From assembly GCF_008327685.1 (NCBI RefSeq), contig NZ_BDDE01000014.1, positions 372,001-436,000 of the forward strand: a DNA stretch of 64,000 bases, in the 5' to 3' direction. Positions 44,079-52,219 of the stretch are shown piece after piece (position 1 is the first letter of the stretch; the number at the start of each line of letters is the position of its first letter). The translations under genes and the position numbers were made by a program. The notes beneath the pieces are model-generated. The model did not search any database. It saw only the letters and a program-made list of their open reading frames with translations, and was not told the DNA's origin. Source of the DNA: Actinomadura sp. K4S16. Lineage in GTDB: Bacteria; Actinomycetota; Actinomycetes; Streptosporangiales; Streptosporangiaceae.

Positions 44079-44170
44079 GGAGGATTCGCCTAGTCCGGTC
44101 TATGGCGCCGCACTGCTAATGCGGTTTGGGTGCAAGCCCATCCGGGGTTCAAATCCCCGATCCTCCGCCA
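44079..44170 (+). tRNA. tRNA-Ser (anticodon GCT)
   Basis: A complete class II tRNA: acceptor GGAGGAT/ATCCTCC, anticodon stem CCGCA/TGCGG with loop CTGCTAA, long variable arm, T-arm CGGGGTTCAAATCCCCG, and encoded GCCA. Its 3' end is part of the direct repeat that bounds the integrated element. Confidence 0.95.
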
Positions 44171-44219
44171 CTCCGACCAGGGACTTCGTCCAAGATTGCG
44201 ATCTTGAGCGAAGTCCCTG
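44143..44219 (+). repeat. Attachment-site copy 1 (attL-like), inside tRNA-Ser
   Basis: Begins with the T-arm CGGGGTTCAAATCCCCG and continues through CCA and the terminator hairpin. Near-identical to 50888-50963. Confidence 0.8.
44178..44219 (+). terminator. Terminator of tRNA-Ser
   Basis: A two-part hairpin: CAGGGACTTCG pairs with CGAAGTCCCTG (11 bp, perfect), enclosing CAAGAT/ATCTTG (6 bp) with loop TGCG. It begins 7 bases after the tRNA and belongs to the duplicated attachment sequence. Confidence 0.8.
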
Positions 44220-44332
44220 TCGCGTTCCGGGATGTCCGCTTTGTTGGCCCTGGATAGCACGTGGTGAGCACGAGATGTCGTGGAGGCGTCACCGAGCCCA
44301 GGTCATAGCCCCGAAATGGATCAGCAGGATGA

Positions 44333-45040
44333 CTACCCTGCGTGTTCGGTTCGGTTTCTGCGCCGGTCCGCCAGCGAGATCACGTTCGGCGGGACCGATG
44401 GTTTCGCTTGCTCGTCTGTCGCGTCATCGGCGGACATGCGAGGCACGACGGCCGCGACGGCCTCTGCACCGGCCCTCGACACCTCCGGAAGAACCGAGGT
44501 GTAGGTGTCAGCGGTGAACGAGTGGCGCGAGTGCCACAGGCGTCTCACTGATCAGCTTCATGCGGACCTTGCCGAGCAGCGCCAGCGTGGCCGCTCCGTG
44601 CCGCAGGTCGTGGAAGCGGATCGGCGGCAGCGGGCCGCCGAGGTCGTCGAACCGCGTGGAGATCCACTGAGGACGGAGGGGCCTGCCGTCCGCTCGGGTG
44701 AACACACGGCCCGAGTCGACCCAGATGTCCGCTCCGGCGGCGAGCGTCTCCCTGATGGTGATCGTCCCAGCCTCCGTCAGGTCGGTGTCCTGCCGGGACT
44801 GCCCCGCGACCTCGGCTCGTCGCAGACCACGGAAGGCAACCAGGTACAAGAGGGCGTAGGGCTGACGACAGCACCGCATGGACCTTCCTCACTCTTGCGG
44901 GCGAGATGGGCTGCGTCTGCTTGCGAGTCGGCTTGCCTCCCGTGCGGAACTCCCGTGGCGACAGCGCGCGGGCGTCCAACAGCCGCTGAAGGAGTTCGCT
45001 CGGCTTCTCCGCGGCGGGACGCGGCTTATTGATCTGGAGA
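44333..45040 (-). pseudogene. Tyrosine integrase, frameshifted and internally deleted
   Basis: Pieces of one phage/ICE-type integrase lie in order on the minus strand in three frames. First comes the core-binding helix region (ISPARVRKVHAVLSSAL, near 44900). Next is the catalytic box 1 (AFRGLRRAEV) and box 2 with IRFHDLRHGAATLALLG (Arg and His of the active site, near 44630). Last is the C-terminal HSFTADTYTSVLPEV with the nucleophile-region tyrosine (near 44500). At least two frameshifts and missing stretches make it inactive. It lies about 160 bases from the tRNA-Ser 3' end. Confidence 0.85.
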
Positions 45041-45206
45041 ACGGCGTCGTAGGGTCCCGCGCGTGCTTGTCGCGCAACTCCACGAGCTTGAGGTGCCCGA
45101 GCACCGGCGCCCGATCGACCACCTCCTTCAGCAGCCGACTCTTCTCGAGGGCCGAACGCCCGCTCATGCCGATGACAGTGGGTCGCGGCCCCCGTACGTT
45201 GGTGTC

Positions 45207-45590
45207 ATGGCGACTTTTTGGACCTTGGGATGCGATGCCTACGATCCGCAGCGGATCGCGGCTTTCTGGGCGCTGGCCCTCGGCTATGTCAAGGAATCTG
45301 GCTTCGACGAGCCCGATAACGCGTCCATCGTCGACCCGGATGGCCGGGGCCCCGCCATTAGTTTCCTGAAGGTGCCCGAGGGCAAGTCCAGCAAAAACCG
45401 CATGCATATCGATGTTCGGGTGGCTGGCCCAGGCCCCTGGGAGATGGTCGAGCGCGCCCGACTGATCCGGCAGAAAGTCCCCGAGTTGGTCGCCGCCGGC
45501 GCGACGATGATCCGCGAGGAGTGGTACGGCGACGTGCTTGGCCACGTCGTCATGCAGGACCCCGAGGGCAACGAGTTCTGCGTCGCTTGA
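45207..45590 (+). CDS. VOC-superfamily (glyoxalase-like) protein
   Basis: A 127-residue protein of two beta-alpha-beta-beta-beta units typical of the vicinal-oxygen-chelate fold: CDAYDPQRIAAFWALALGY at the start, NRMHIDVRV in the middle and HVVMQDPEGNEFCVA at the end. The His and Glu positions expected to bind metal are present in these strands. It could be a resistance or isomerase enzyme, or a binding protein; the substrate is unknown. There is no clear ribosome site, but the ATG matches the family start. Confidence 0.85.
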   Translation: MATFWTLGCDAYDPQRIAAFWALALGYVKESGFDEPDNASIVDPDGRGPAISFLKVPEGKSSKNRMHIDVRVAGPGPWEMVERARLIRQKVPELVAAGATMIREEWYGDVLGHVVMQDPEGNEFCVA

Positions 45591-45687
45591 TGCCACGGCC
45601 ACCGCCCGCGTTTCGGTATCCGGATCTGCCGCAGTTCGCGTGCTCCGTCGATGGTCGGCTCTGGCGGCGACTACGGGACGGCGGCGT

Positions 45688-46266
45688 GTGAGTCCCTACC
45701 TGGATATCCTCCGTAGCGTGCTTGGTGGTGATCTCCCGGTTCCTCCCGCGTTCGAAGCGGTTGCGTCCTGGGCCGGTGCCGAGCGGGTGGTGCGTGCCGC
45801 CGGATCCGACCTGGCGACCTGGCGGGTTCCCGAGCCGCAGAAGGAGGCTCTGGTCACTTGTGGCGTGCCGCTGATCGATGATCTGGTGGATGCGGTGTCG
45901 TTCTCCGCGGAGCCGGCGGTGTACCGGTTGGCGTCATGTAATAACGAGGTAGCGGACGTGGTCTGGGAATATGGCGCCACGCCGGGGAGCGGCGAGGTAC
46001 TGCAACTGGGATTGCCGGACGGCAGTGCGTGCTTCGTCAACTCGACGATCAACCACTGGCTGTGTTCGCTGCACCTGGTCGGCAGCTGGCTCACCGGCTC
46101 AACCGTCATCGGCCACTGGGACGAAGACGGACAGGCCGAAGAGGAGGCACTGGCTGAACTCGCCGACCTGTTGGAACAGATCAGGGCCCTCGACCCGCCC
46201 GCCGTCGGGGACGGCGACCACCGGACTCACTTCTGGCCCGCGGTGCTCGACCGATGGCTTTACTAA
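45688..46266 (+). CDS. SUKH-4 family immunity protein
   Basis: A 192-residue protein with the SUKH-4 pattern: WAGAERVVRAAGSDLATW at the start, GVPLIDDLVDAVSF, ACFVNSTINHWLCSLHLVG in the middle, and ALDPPAVGDGDHRTHFWPAVL at the end. SUKH proteins bind and neutralise nuclease or deaminase toxins of polymorphic toxin systems. No toxin gene is nearby, so it may protect against toxins of rivals. GTG start. Confidence 0.8.
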   Translation: MSPYLDILRSVLGGDLPVPPAFEAVASWAGAERVVRAAGSDLATWRVPEPQKEALVTCGVPLIDDLVDAVSFSAEPAVYRLASCNNEVADVVWEYGATPGSGEVLQLGLPDGSACFVNSTINHWLCSLHLVGSWLTGSTVIGHWDEDGQAEEEALAELADLLEQIRALDPPAVGDGDHRTHFWPAVLDRWLY

Positions 46267-46810
46267 GCAGCGTGGACGTCCTCTTCTGCCGCCGACCGGG
46301 GGCCGTCACGCTGCCCGGCGAAGCCGACTCTCTGTCAACGTCACACGGGCTTGCGTGCGCACAGCCACCGAGCGGTGATCGTTGAGGGTGGTGCCCGAAC
46401 TCGAAACATCCAGGGCCACATCTTCGGCGCACGGATGGTCGTTCTGGCGCACCCGGCCTGGGCGTTTGCGCTGGTTAGCAGGAAATCTTTTGTGCAACCC
46501 GGTAACGGGCTTGTCTTGGCAGGATTGGGCTGCCTTGTGGGCCTTATTTTCGGTGGCACCTGGCTGCGGATCGCCCCGTCCTCGGTCTGGCCCGACCGCC
46601 TGCGGAGCCGGCTGTTCTCACCCTGACGATCAAGGCGGGATCGGGCGACATCAGCGGAGATCGGGCTGCATCCGCGGCCGGCTTGGATACCGGACGAATG
46701 ATCAAGACGAGCGGTTGACGCGGTGGCCGTTTCCGGTATCGGGTGCTCCAACGGAACGCACCAAGTGTCCTATAGACGACCGTTTCAGCCCTTTCCCGAT
46801 CGGGGGAACG
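46267..46810. other. About 540 bases without a supported gene
   Basis: Short open frames on both strands lack ribosome sites and domains. AT content is higher than usual near 46460-46560. A weak inverted repeat CCCGATCGGG (46796-46805) precedes the next gene. I see no clear promoter. Confidence 0.4.
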
Positions 46811-47962
46811 ATGCGGCATTCACGCATCACCTTCAAGCTCCGTCATCTCACGCCAGTGCCAATGTTCGCGCTGGGCTTGGCGGTTGTGGGAGCGGTACCA
46901 CCGGCGCAAGCCGCACAGCCGCAGCCCTGGCGGCTGGTGAAGACCAACGACTTCAGCCAGTACGACTCCATGTCGGCGGTCACGGCCGCCGGCCCGCGCA
47001 ACGCCTGGACGTTCGTCACCGGTGACCAGCACGACCGGATCGTCGCGCAGCACTGGAACGGCAGGGCCTGGCGCGACGTGCCAGTGCCCGCCGGACTGCC
47101 CGGGGAGATCCGAGAGGCCAGCGCCACATCCGCTTCCAACACCTGGGCGGTCGGCGACAGCGACAGTGCTTCCAGGGGCTCGTACGCACTGCGCTGGAAC
47201 GGCCGCAAATGGGTGATCGCGCACCGATGGGCCACCGGCGTCGTCAGCGGCGTGACCGCGACGGGCCGCAACAAGGCATGGGTCTTCAGCGACAATCGCC
47301 GCGACGCCGGCGTGGGCACCTGGCACTTCAACGGCCGCCAGTGGACTCAGGTCCAGTTGCCGTACAGCATCGAACGGGCCAGCGCGGTGTCGGCCCGCGA
47401 CATCTGGGCGATCGGCAACGACGCCTCGGACAGCTTCAAGGTGATCGCACATTACGACGGCACGGCCTGGACCCAGATACCGGCCGGCGCCGCGCTGCCC
47501 GACGACGTCCAGGGCGGCGAGGGAGAGCCCTCCCAGCATGTCTTCCTGTCGGACGTGGTCGCAGTGTCGGCCACGCAAGTCTGGGTGACCGGGACGGTCT
47601 CGCGTACCGACGACCATGGCACAACGGAACTCCCTGTGGCCGCGCGCTGGGACGGCAACCGGTGGCAGAAGGTGGACGTGCCGGGCAACTGGCGTCCGCG
47701 GGTCGCCGCAGCCGACGGTCGCGGCGGGCTGTGGATCTCCGGAGACGGCGAGCCGCGAGAGTCGGGCCGCGACACACCGGTGCTGATGCACCGCTCTTCC
47801 AACGGCACGTGGTCAAGTTCGGTCGTCCAGGCCGGGAGCCGTACCGCCTACGTCGACGGCCTCGCCCTGGTTCCGAGGACGACCACACTGTGGGGCGTGG
47901 GGCAGCTGCGGCCTGCGGACGAGTCCTCCTCAGACGGAGCCATCTTCCGCCAAGGACGATGA
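46811..47962 (+). CDS. Secreted repeat protein, probably a beta-propeller
   Basis: A 383-residue exported protein: signal peptide with cleavage likely after PAQAA (about residue 35). Imperfect repeats of about 45 residues follow, each with an AVSA.DAWAVG-like strand and a H.NG..W..V strand (for example AVTAAGPRNAWTFVTG, SASNTWAVGDSD, AVSARDIWAIGND, AVSATQVWVTG). The repeat form is typical of secreted actinomycete propeller-like proteins. Ligand unknown. GGGGGA precedes the ATG. A very strong hairpin follows the gene. Confidence 0.75.
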   Translation: MRHSRITFKLRHLTPVPMFALGLAVVGAVPPAQAAQPQPWRLVKTNDFSQYDSMSAVTAAGPRNAWTFVTGDQHDRIVAQHWNGRAWRDVPVPAGLPGEIREASATSASNTWAVGDSDSASRGSYALRWNGRKWVIAHRWATGVVSGVTATGRNKAWVFSDNRRDAGVGTWHFNGRQWTQVQLPYSIERASAVSARDIWAIGNDASDSFKVIAHYDGTAWTQIPAGAALPDDVQGGEGEPSQHVFLSDVVAVSATQVWVTGTVSRTDDHGTTELPVAARWDGNRWQKVDVPGNWRPRVAAADGRGGLWISGDGEPRESGRDTPVLMHRSSNGTWSSSVVQAGSRTAYVDGLALVPRTTTLWGVGQLRPADESSSDGAIFRQGR

Positions 47963-47982
47963 ACCGCCGACCCATGAGAACG

Positions 47983-48020
47983 TGGCAGGGGCGATCTCCC
48001 CAGGGAGATCGCCCCTGCCA
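47983..48020. terminator. Very strong bidirectional terminator
   Basis: An 18-bp perfect inverted repeat (half site TGGCAGGGGCGATCTCCC) with only two bases between arms lies between the convergent propeller gene and the small minus-strand gene, 20 and 35 bases from their stops. Confidence 0.85.
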
Positions 48021-48055
48021 TGTCCAAAGGCGGCCGTCGCCGCCAGCGCCGAACT

Positions 48056-48400
48056 TCAGGAGCCTGCCGTGGCCCGCTTGAGGAACCGTTTCAGGTGCTC
48101 GTCCAGGCTTCCAACCTTGGCGTCCACCGAGTACGCGCTGCCGATCAGTATCCAGCCGCGTCCCCGCAGAAGATCCGGCACCTCCTCCACCGCCCGCCAC
48201 GGCGACGGTGTCCATGCTTCCTTCTGACCGAGGAGGAGGACCAGCCCGTCGGTGGTGTAGCGGGCTGCGGTGAGGCGGCCACGTCCCGACGGGGTCGCCG
48301 ACCGCTCCCCGGGAGAGACGGCCACCCGGATCGCGTCCTCGACTCGTCCTGTCACACAGCCGATCATGACCCAGCCCTTGAGGACTGTGGACACCCTCAT
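48056..48400 (-). CDS. Hypothetical protein, 114 aa
   Basis: A small basic protein beginning MRVSTVLKGWVMIGCVTGRV. It has alternating short strands (GLVLLLGQKEAW, GRGWILIGSAYSV) and a C-terminal helix (LDEHLKRFLKRATAG). Family not recognised. The ATG at 48400 has a weak ribosome site. It converges on the propeller gene. Confidence 0.5.
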   Translation of the reverse strand: MRVSTVLKGWVMIGCVTGRVEDAIRVAVSPGERSATPSGRGRLTAARYTTDGLVLLLGQKEAWTPSPWRAVEEVPDLLRGRGWILIGSAYSVDAKVGSLDEHLKRFLKRATAGS

Positions 48401-48573
48401 CTGCCGCCGCCCCGGCGTTCGGCGTTGAGCCTGGGGCATCAGCCGGAGGTGTCGGAGAGTGGCCTGCGCGGTGCCCGCATCGACGATCGCGTACCGCGCA
48501 GACCGGTCAGACGATCAACCATGCGCGTCACGCGATCAACTGCGGCGGCGCGGAGGAGGCGAGGCTGGACGGC

Positions 48574-49770
48574 ATGTCCACGCCTCAGTCCTCGCCGCCG
48601 TCCGCAGACACTTCGCCGCCCGAGTCCCCGGCACGGTCCGGCGGCTCGACGAACTGGTCACCGATCGTCGCCCTCGCTGCCGGGATCGCGGTGCTCGTCG
48701 CCAGCGAGTTCCTGCCGGCGAGCGTGCTGCCCGCGATGGCCGGCGACCTCGGAGTCAGCGAGGGCACCGCCGGTCTGGCGGTCGCGGCGACCGCGGTCGC
48801 GGGCGCGGTCACCGCCCCCAGCATCGCGGTGCTGCTGCCGCGGACCGACCGGCGCACGGTCCTGACCGGGCTGCTGGTCGCGGCGGCCGTCTCGAACCTG
48901 GCGGTGGCGGTCGCCCCCGGTTTCGCCGTCCTGCTCCTCGGTCGGCTCGTCCTCGGCGTCGCCATCGCCGGGTACTGGTCGTTCGCGTTCGGCGCCGGGA
49001 CCCGCGCCGTGCCGGGACGCGACAACGTGGTCTCAACGTCCATCGCGCTGGGCGTCACCCTCGCGACGATCGGCGGCGTCCCGTTGGCGTCCCTGCTCGG
49101 CGACGCTGTCGGCTGGCGGTTGGTGTTCGGCGTCGCGGCGGCCCTCGGCATCGTCGCTGCTTTGGCCGTGGCCCTGACGTTGCCGCCGGTGCCCCCGCAC
49201 CCGGCCGCCGGAATGGCGATGCTGCGGGCGGCGCTCGCCAACCGGTGGCTGATGGCCGGGGTGCTGGGCGTGGTCCTGGTCGCGTTCGGCAACTTCGCCG
49301 CCTACCCCTTCGTCCGGGTCGCGATCGAGGACGTCGACGCGGGCGCCACGGTATGGCTGCTGCTGGCCTGGGGCGTGGGCGGGCTGGCGGGCAACCTCGC
49401 CGCCGGGCGGTTCGCGGGACGGCTGCGCGCTGTGGTCGCCGCGGCCCCGCTGCTGCTGGCCGGCGGCCTGCTGGTCACCGCGACCGCGCCATCCCTGCCG
49501 GTGCTGGCCGCGGGGGTCGTCGTGTGGGGCCTGGCCTTCAACATGGTCCCGGTCGCCACCCAGCTATGGGTGACCCGCGTCGAGCCCGAACGCGCCGAGT
49601 CGGCCCTTTCGTTGCAGGTCACCGCGTTCCAGGTGGCGATCACGCTGGGGTCGGCGTCAGGAGGCGCGCTCCTGGACGCCCGCGGCGTGCAGGCGGCCTT
49701 CCTGCTCGGCACGGGGTTCGCCGCGGCGGCCGGGCTGCTTTTCGCCGCGCTGCGCGTCCCGCGCGGGTGA
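48574..49770 (+). CDS. MFS drug-efflux-type transporter
   Basis: A 398-residue membrane protein with twelve predicted helices and the DHA1 drug:proton antiporter style: LPASVLPAMAGDLGVSEGTAGLAV in helices 1-2, RTDRRTVLTGLLV in the loop 2-3 and GRLVLGVAIAGYWSFAFG in helix 4. It is related to chloramphenicol/arabinose-type exporters. The substrate is unknown. Its 3' end overlaps the end of the convergent AraC-type gene by 114 bases, so the two transcripts are antisense to each other. Confidence 0.88.
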   Translation: MSTPQSSPPSADTSPPESPARSGGSTNWSPIVALAAGIAVLVASEFLPASVLPAMAGDLGVSEGTAGLAVAATAVAGAVTAPSIAVLLPRTDRRTVLTGLLVAAAVSNLAVAVAPGFAVLLLGRLVLGVAIAGYWSFAFGAGTRAVPGRDNVVSTSIALGVTLATIGGVPLASLLGDAVGWRLVFGVAAALGIVAALAVALTLPPVPPHPAAGMAMLRAALANRWLMAGVLGVVLVAFGNFAAYPFVRVAIEDVDAGATVWLLLAWGVGGLAGNLAAGRFAGRLRAVVAAAPLLLAGGLLVTATAPSLPVLAAGVVVWGLAFNMVPVATQLWVTRVEPERAESALSLQVTAFQVAITLGSASGGALLDARGVQAAFLLGTGFAAAAGLLFAALRVPRG

Positions 49771-50580
49771 CGGCTCCCGCCAGGCCTGCGGCGCGACACC
49801 GTGGTGGGACGAGAACGCCCGGCTGAAGGCGGCGGTGGAGCCGTACCCGACGGCGGACGCGATGTACTCCACCGGACGCGAGGGGTCCGCGAGCAGCCGG
49901 CGCGCCTCCCGCATCCGGATCTCCCGGAGCACCTCCGCGGGTCCGCGGCCGAGTGCGCGGCGGAACCGCTCGCCCAGGGCGGAACGCGACAGATGGACCA
50001 GGCGGGCCATCCCCTCGACGGTCCACGGCTCGGCCGGGCGGGCGGTCACGGCGGCCACCACTGCGGTGACGGCCTCGTCGGAAGGTCCGGCGTCGCCGCC
50101 CTGGTCCTCCTGCCAGGAGGTGGTCATCGCCGCGCCGATCAGGTTGCCGTAGCTGGCGGCGAACAGGGTCGGCCGGCACGCGCGTTCGAGCGGGCACTGC
50201 GTGACGAGCGCCATGACGCCGCCGTGCCGGGTGCCGAAGCCGCGGACCACCAGCGGACTGGGCAGCCGACGGACCGGGACGGCCATGCGCAGGTCCGCCA
50301 CGACCAGGGCGGACTCCTCGTGCCGCTCCGACGCGGTGAGCCGGTAAGCGGTGCGGGCGTCGATGAGGACGGCGTCCCCCTCGGCGAGCGACTGCGCCTC
50401 GAACGCCGCCTCGAGCGTGAGTTCGCCATCCAGCACCAACGCCCACAGCGGGACCGGCGGTTCGGTGAGCACCGCGCCCGCCGGCAGCTGGACATGGTCC
50501 ATGCCCGACATCTCCCACGCCGGTTCCGGGGAGGAGGTGCCGACGTCGTCTGCCCGTGAGATATCCACGATGTTCGCCAC
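49657..50580 (-). CDS. AraC-family transcriptional regulator
   Basis: A 307-residue protein with an N-terminal cupin-type sensor (about 15-160) and a C-terminal double helix-turn-helix (about 175-275: EGMARLVHLSRSALGERFRRALG and VEYIASAVGYGSTAAFSRAFSSHHG). The cupin_6 layout is typical of regulators next to MFS exporters, and the likely target is the convergent MFS gene. The last ~35 residues are low-complexity and overlap the MFS gene. A GTG at 50580 is the preferred start; an ATG at 50515 is possible. Confidence 0.85.
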   Translation of the reverse strand: MANIVDISRADDVGTSSPEPAWEMSGMDHVQLPAGAVLTEPPVPLWALVLDGELTLEAAFEAQSLAEGDAVLIDARTAYRLTASERHEESALVVADLRMAVPVRRLPSPLVVRGFGTRHGGVMALVTQCPLERACRPTLFAASYGNLIGAAMTTSWQEDQGGDAGPSDEAVTAVVAAVTARPAEPWTVEGMARLVHLSRSALGERFRRALGRGPAEVLREIRMREARRLLADPSRPVEYIASAVGYGSTAAFSRAFSSHHGVAPQAWREPSPARDAQRGEKQPGRRGEPRAEQEGRLHAAGVQERAS

Positions 50581-50887
50581 GTGAGCTGAAGCAGATACAA
50601 GACGGCGGCCTATTCCCGCGCGTCCCGGATGGCGTCTCCAGGAGCGATGCAAACCGGATGCGCTCCGCGATACGCCGGGAGGATGTTGTGCGGCAACAGG
50701 CGGGACAGGGGGCTTGACGTGGGACGGGCGTATGCGTGTCAGCCTTCTTCCAGTCCGAGGAGGGCGTCTGGCCCGTGACGATGGGTCCCCCAAGTCCGGT
50801 CCGGGCGGATGAGCTTCCCGAGCCACGCCTGGCGTTGCCGGCCATGTACCAGCGGGTGCGCTGATATGCCGTACCGGTGTGGCTGGT

Positions 50888-50963
50888 CGGGGTTCAAATC
50901 CCCGACCACCGCCACCCTGACCAGGGACTTCGCCCAAGATTGCGATCTTGAGCGAGGTCCCTG
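50888..50963 (+). repeat. Attachment-site copy 2 (attR-like): tRNA 3' fragment plus hairpin
   Basis: Contains a full T-arm CGGGGTTCAAATCCCCG, an altered acceptor 3' strand (GACCACC), GCCA, and the same two-part hairpin as after tRNA-Ser. There is no matching acceptor 5' strand, D-arm or anticodon arm upstream, so it is not a functional tRNA. The 300 bases before it hold no gene. Confidence 0.8.
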
Positions 50964-50976
50964 GTGCGGGGGGCCG

Positions 50977-51729
50977 TCATGTCGGGTAAGGGCTGCGATG
51001 TTGAACGTCCTGGAGCCATGCGGGACGCATCCCCCAAGAGTCCGTCGGCGTGCTGCCCCAATCGCAGGCCGGTCCGAGGTGACCGATCTCCAGAGTCGAG
51101 TTATCAGGATCAGCGGCGTACATTTCCAGATCTTCGGCGTAGCGGACGAGCAACTGCGTCCAGGACGGAGCCAGCACGTCCCATGAGGCGCATTCGACGT
51201 CAACCCGAACCACTTGTCCGGGCGTTCCCCCAGGGGCCGGATCAAAGTCGAGCAGCCACTGTACGTCGCCATTCATGTCGCCGACGACCACTGCGCCGGG
51301 CGAACCGATGATCGGCCGTACCGGCCCGTTCAACCAGAGCATCTTCGTGTCGACCAGGTATGCCCAGACTTGAGGATCGTCCCAGTCCGGCTCCGGATGA
51401 TAGTTGTCGCGCCACATCCGGGTCATCTCGATGATCTCGTTGGTGTCGCAGAGGCAAGTCAGCGGTACCGGGCTGGGCTCAGGGGGCAGCAGTGTCGCAC
51501 CGGGGCCGGTTCCGTTGTGAATGCGGAGGCTGGCGCGGAAATCCTGGGGCAGTGGTATGGCCAAGTCGGCCTCCACCGCATCGATTGCCTGTACCGTGGC
51601 CTGCGCATTGAACTGCCGTAGCGAAGCCGGCAGGACGCGACTCAGGCCGGCCTCGATCCGCGCCCACGCCTCGGCAACGCGCTTGTCGGTGTCGACTCCA
51701 GTGTCAGTCACGACGCAGACTCTAGACAT
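50977..51729 (-). CDS. SMI1/KNR4 (SUKH-1) family protein, likely immunity protein
   Basis: A 250-residue protein with the SMI1/KNR4 fold: AWARIEAGLSRVLPASLRQF, AIDAVEADLAIPLPQDFRAS with LRIHNGT, and VDVECASWDVLAPSWTQLLV. SUKH-1 proteins neutralise toxins of contact-dependent or polymorphic toxin systems. A Trp/Asp-rich central loop binds the partner. No toxin lies nearby. The ATG at 51729 or a GTG two codons upstream may start it. It ends just inside the right border of the integrated element. Confidence 0.82.
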   Translation of the reverse strand: MSRVCVVTDTGVDTDKRVAEAWARIEAGLSRVLPASLRQFNAQATVQAIDAVEADLAIPLPQDFRASLRIHNGTGPGATLLPPEPSPVPLTCLCDTNEIIEMTRMWRDNYHPEPDWDDPQVWAYLVDTKMLWLNGPVRPIIGSPGAVVVGDMNGDVQWLLDFDPAPGGTPGQVVRVDVECASWDVLAPSWTQLLVRYAEDLEMYAADPDNSTLEIGHLGPACDWGSTPTDSWGMRPAWLQDVQHRSPYPT

Positions 51730-52219
51730 CGCCACCGCAGCCGCACTACCTCATCTGCCGCTGGTCGCTCGCTGGTGCTGACAGGCGGTGTGAGCCATGG
51801 ACCGGAGACCGGGTTCCACCACGGTCCTATCGGGCGGAACGGTGACTGCCCGCCATTCTCTCGGCACCGGACGTGTTCGGCGGTCCATACGTACGGCGTG
51901 CCCCGCCTACCCTTGATCCCGGACAGTTCCACGTGCTCGATCGGTTTTGTGCGAGGCGTTTGGACTTGACCGCCGAGTTCAGGGCGCCCCGACCATCCGC
52001 TGACCGCTCAACGCGCCGGGACCAGCCAGGGAGTTCACACACCCTGCAGACGAGCATGAGATGCGGAGACTGTCTCCATTCTCGATGGTGCACGCAAATG
52101 CGCAAATGATGGTTCTAGTCTGCCGGAAATGGGCGGTACCGCTAGGAGCGTCCGACTGACTGAGGGCCGCATCGGCTCGGGGCCTGGATGCGTGGCGCGT
52201 CCCGTGATAGAGAGCGAGT
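51730..52219. other. About 490 bases without a supported gene
   Basis: Divergent spacer between the SUKH-1 and DUF6745 genes. Only short open frames without ribosome sites are present. No clear promoter or repeat is seen. Confidence 0.4.

Larger units (their letters stand above)
44143..50963. mobile_element. Decayed integrated element at tRNA-Ser(GCT)
   Basis: The element is bounded by two direct copies of the tRNA 3' end plus its downstream hairpin (44143-44219, 77 bp; 50888-50963, 76 bp; 71 identical positions, five substitutions, one indel). A frameshifted tyrosine integrase lies just inside the tRNA end in the usual orientation. About 6.7 kb remains between the repeats, carrying passenger genes but no replication, transfer or phage structural genes. 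Codon use and GC are less extreme than in the core part of the window. Confidence 0.75.

Noticed and set aside
46341..46751. Opposing open frames in the gap before the secreted propeller gene
   Set aside because: Both strands are open over the same bases with no start signal or domain support.
50840..50914. A second complete tRNA gene
   Set aside because: Only the T-arm and acceptor 3' strand are present; no anticodon arm or matching acceptor 5' strand can be drawn.
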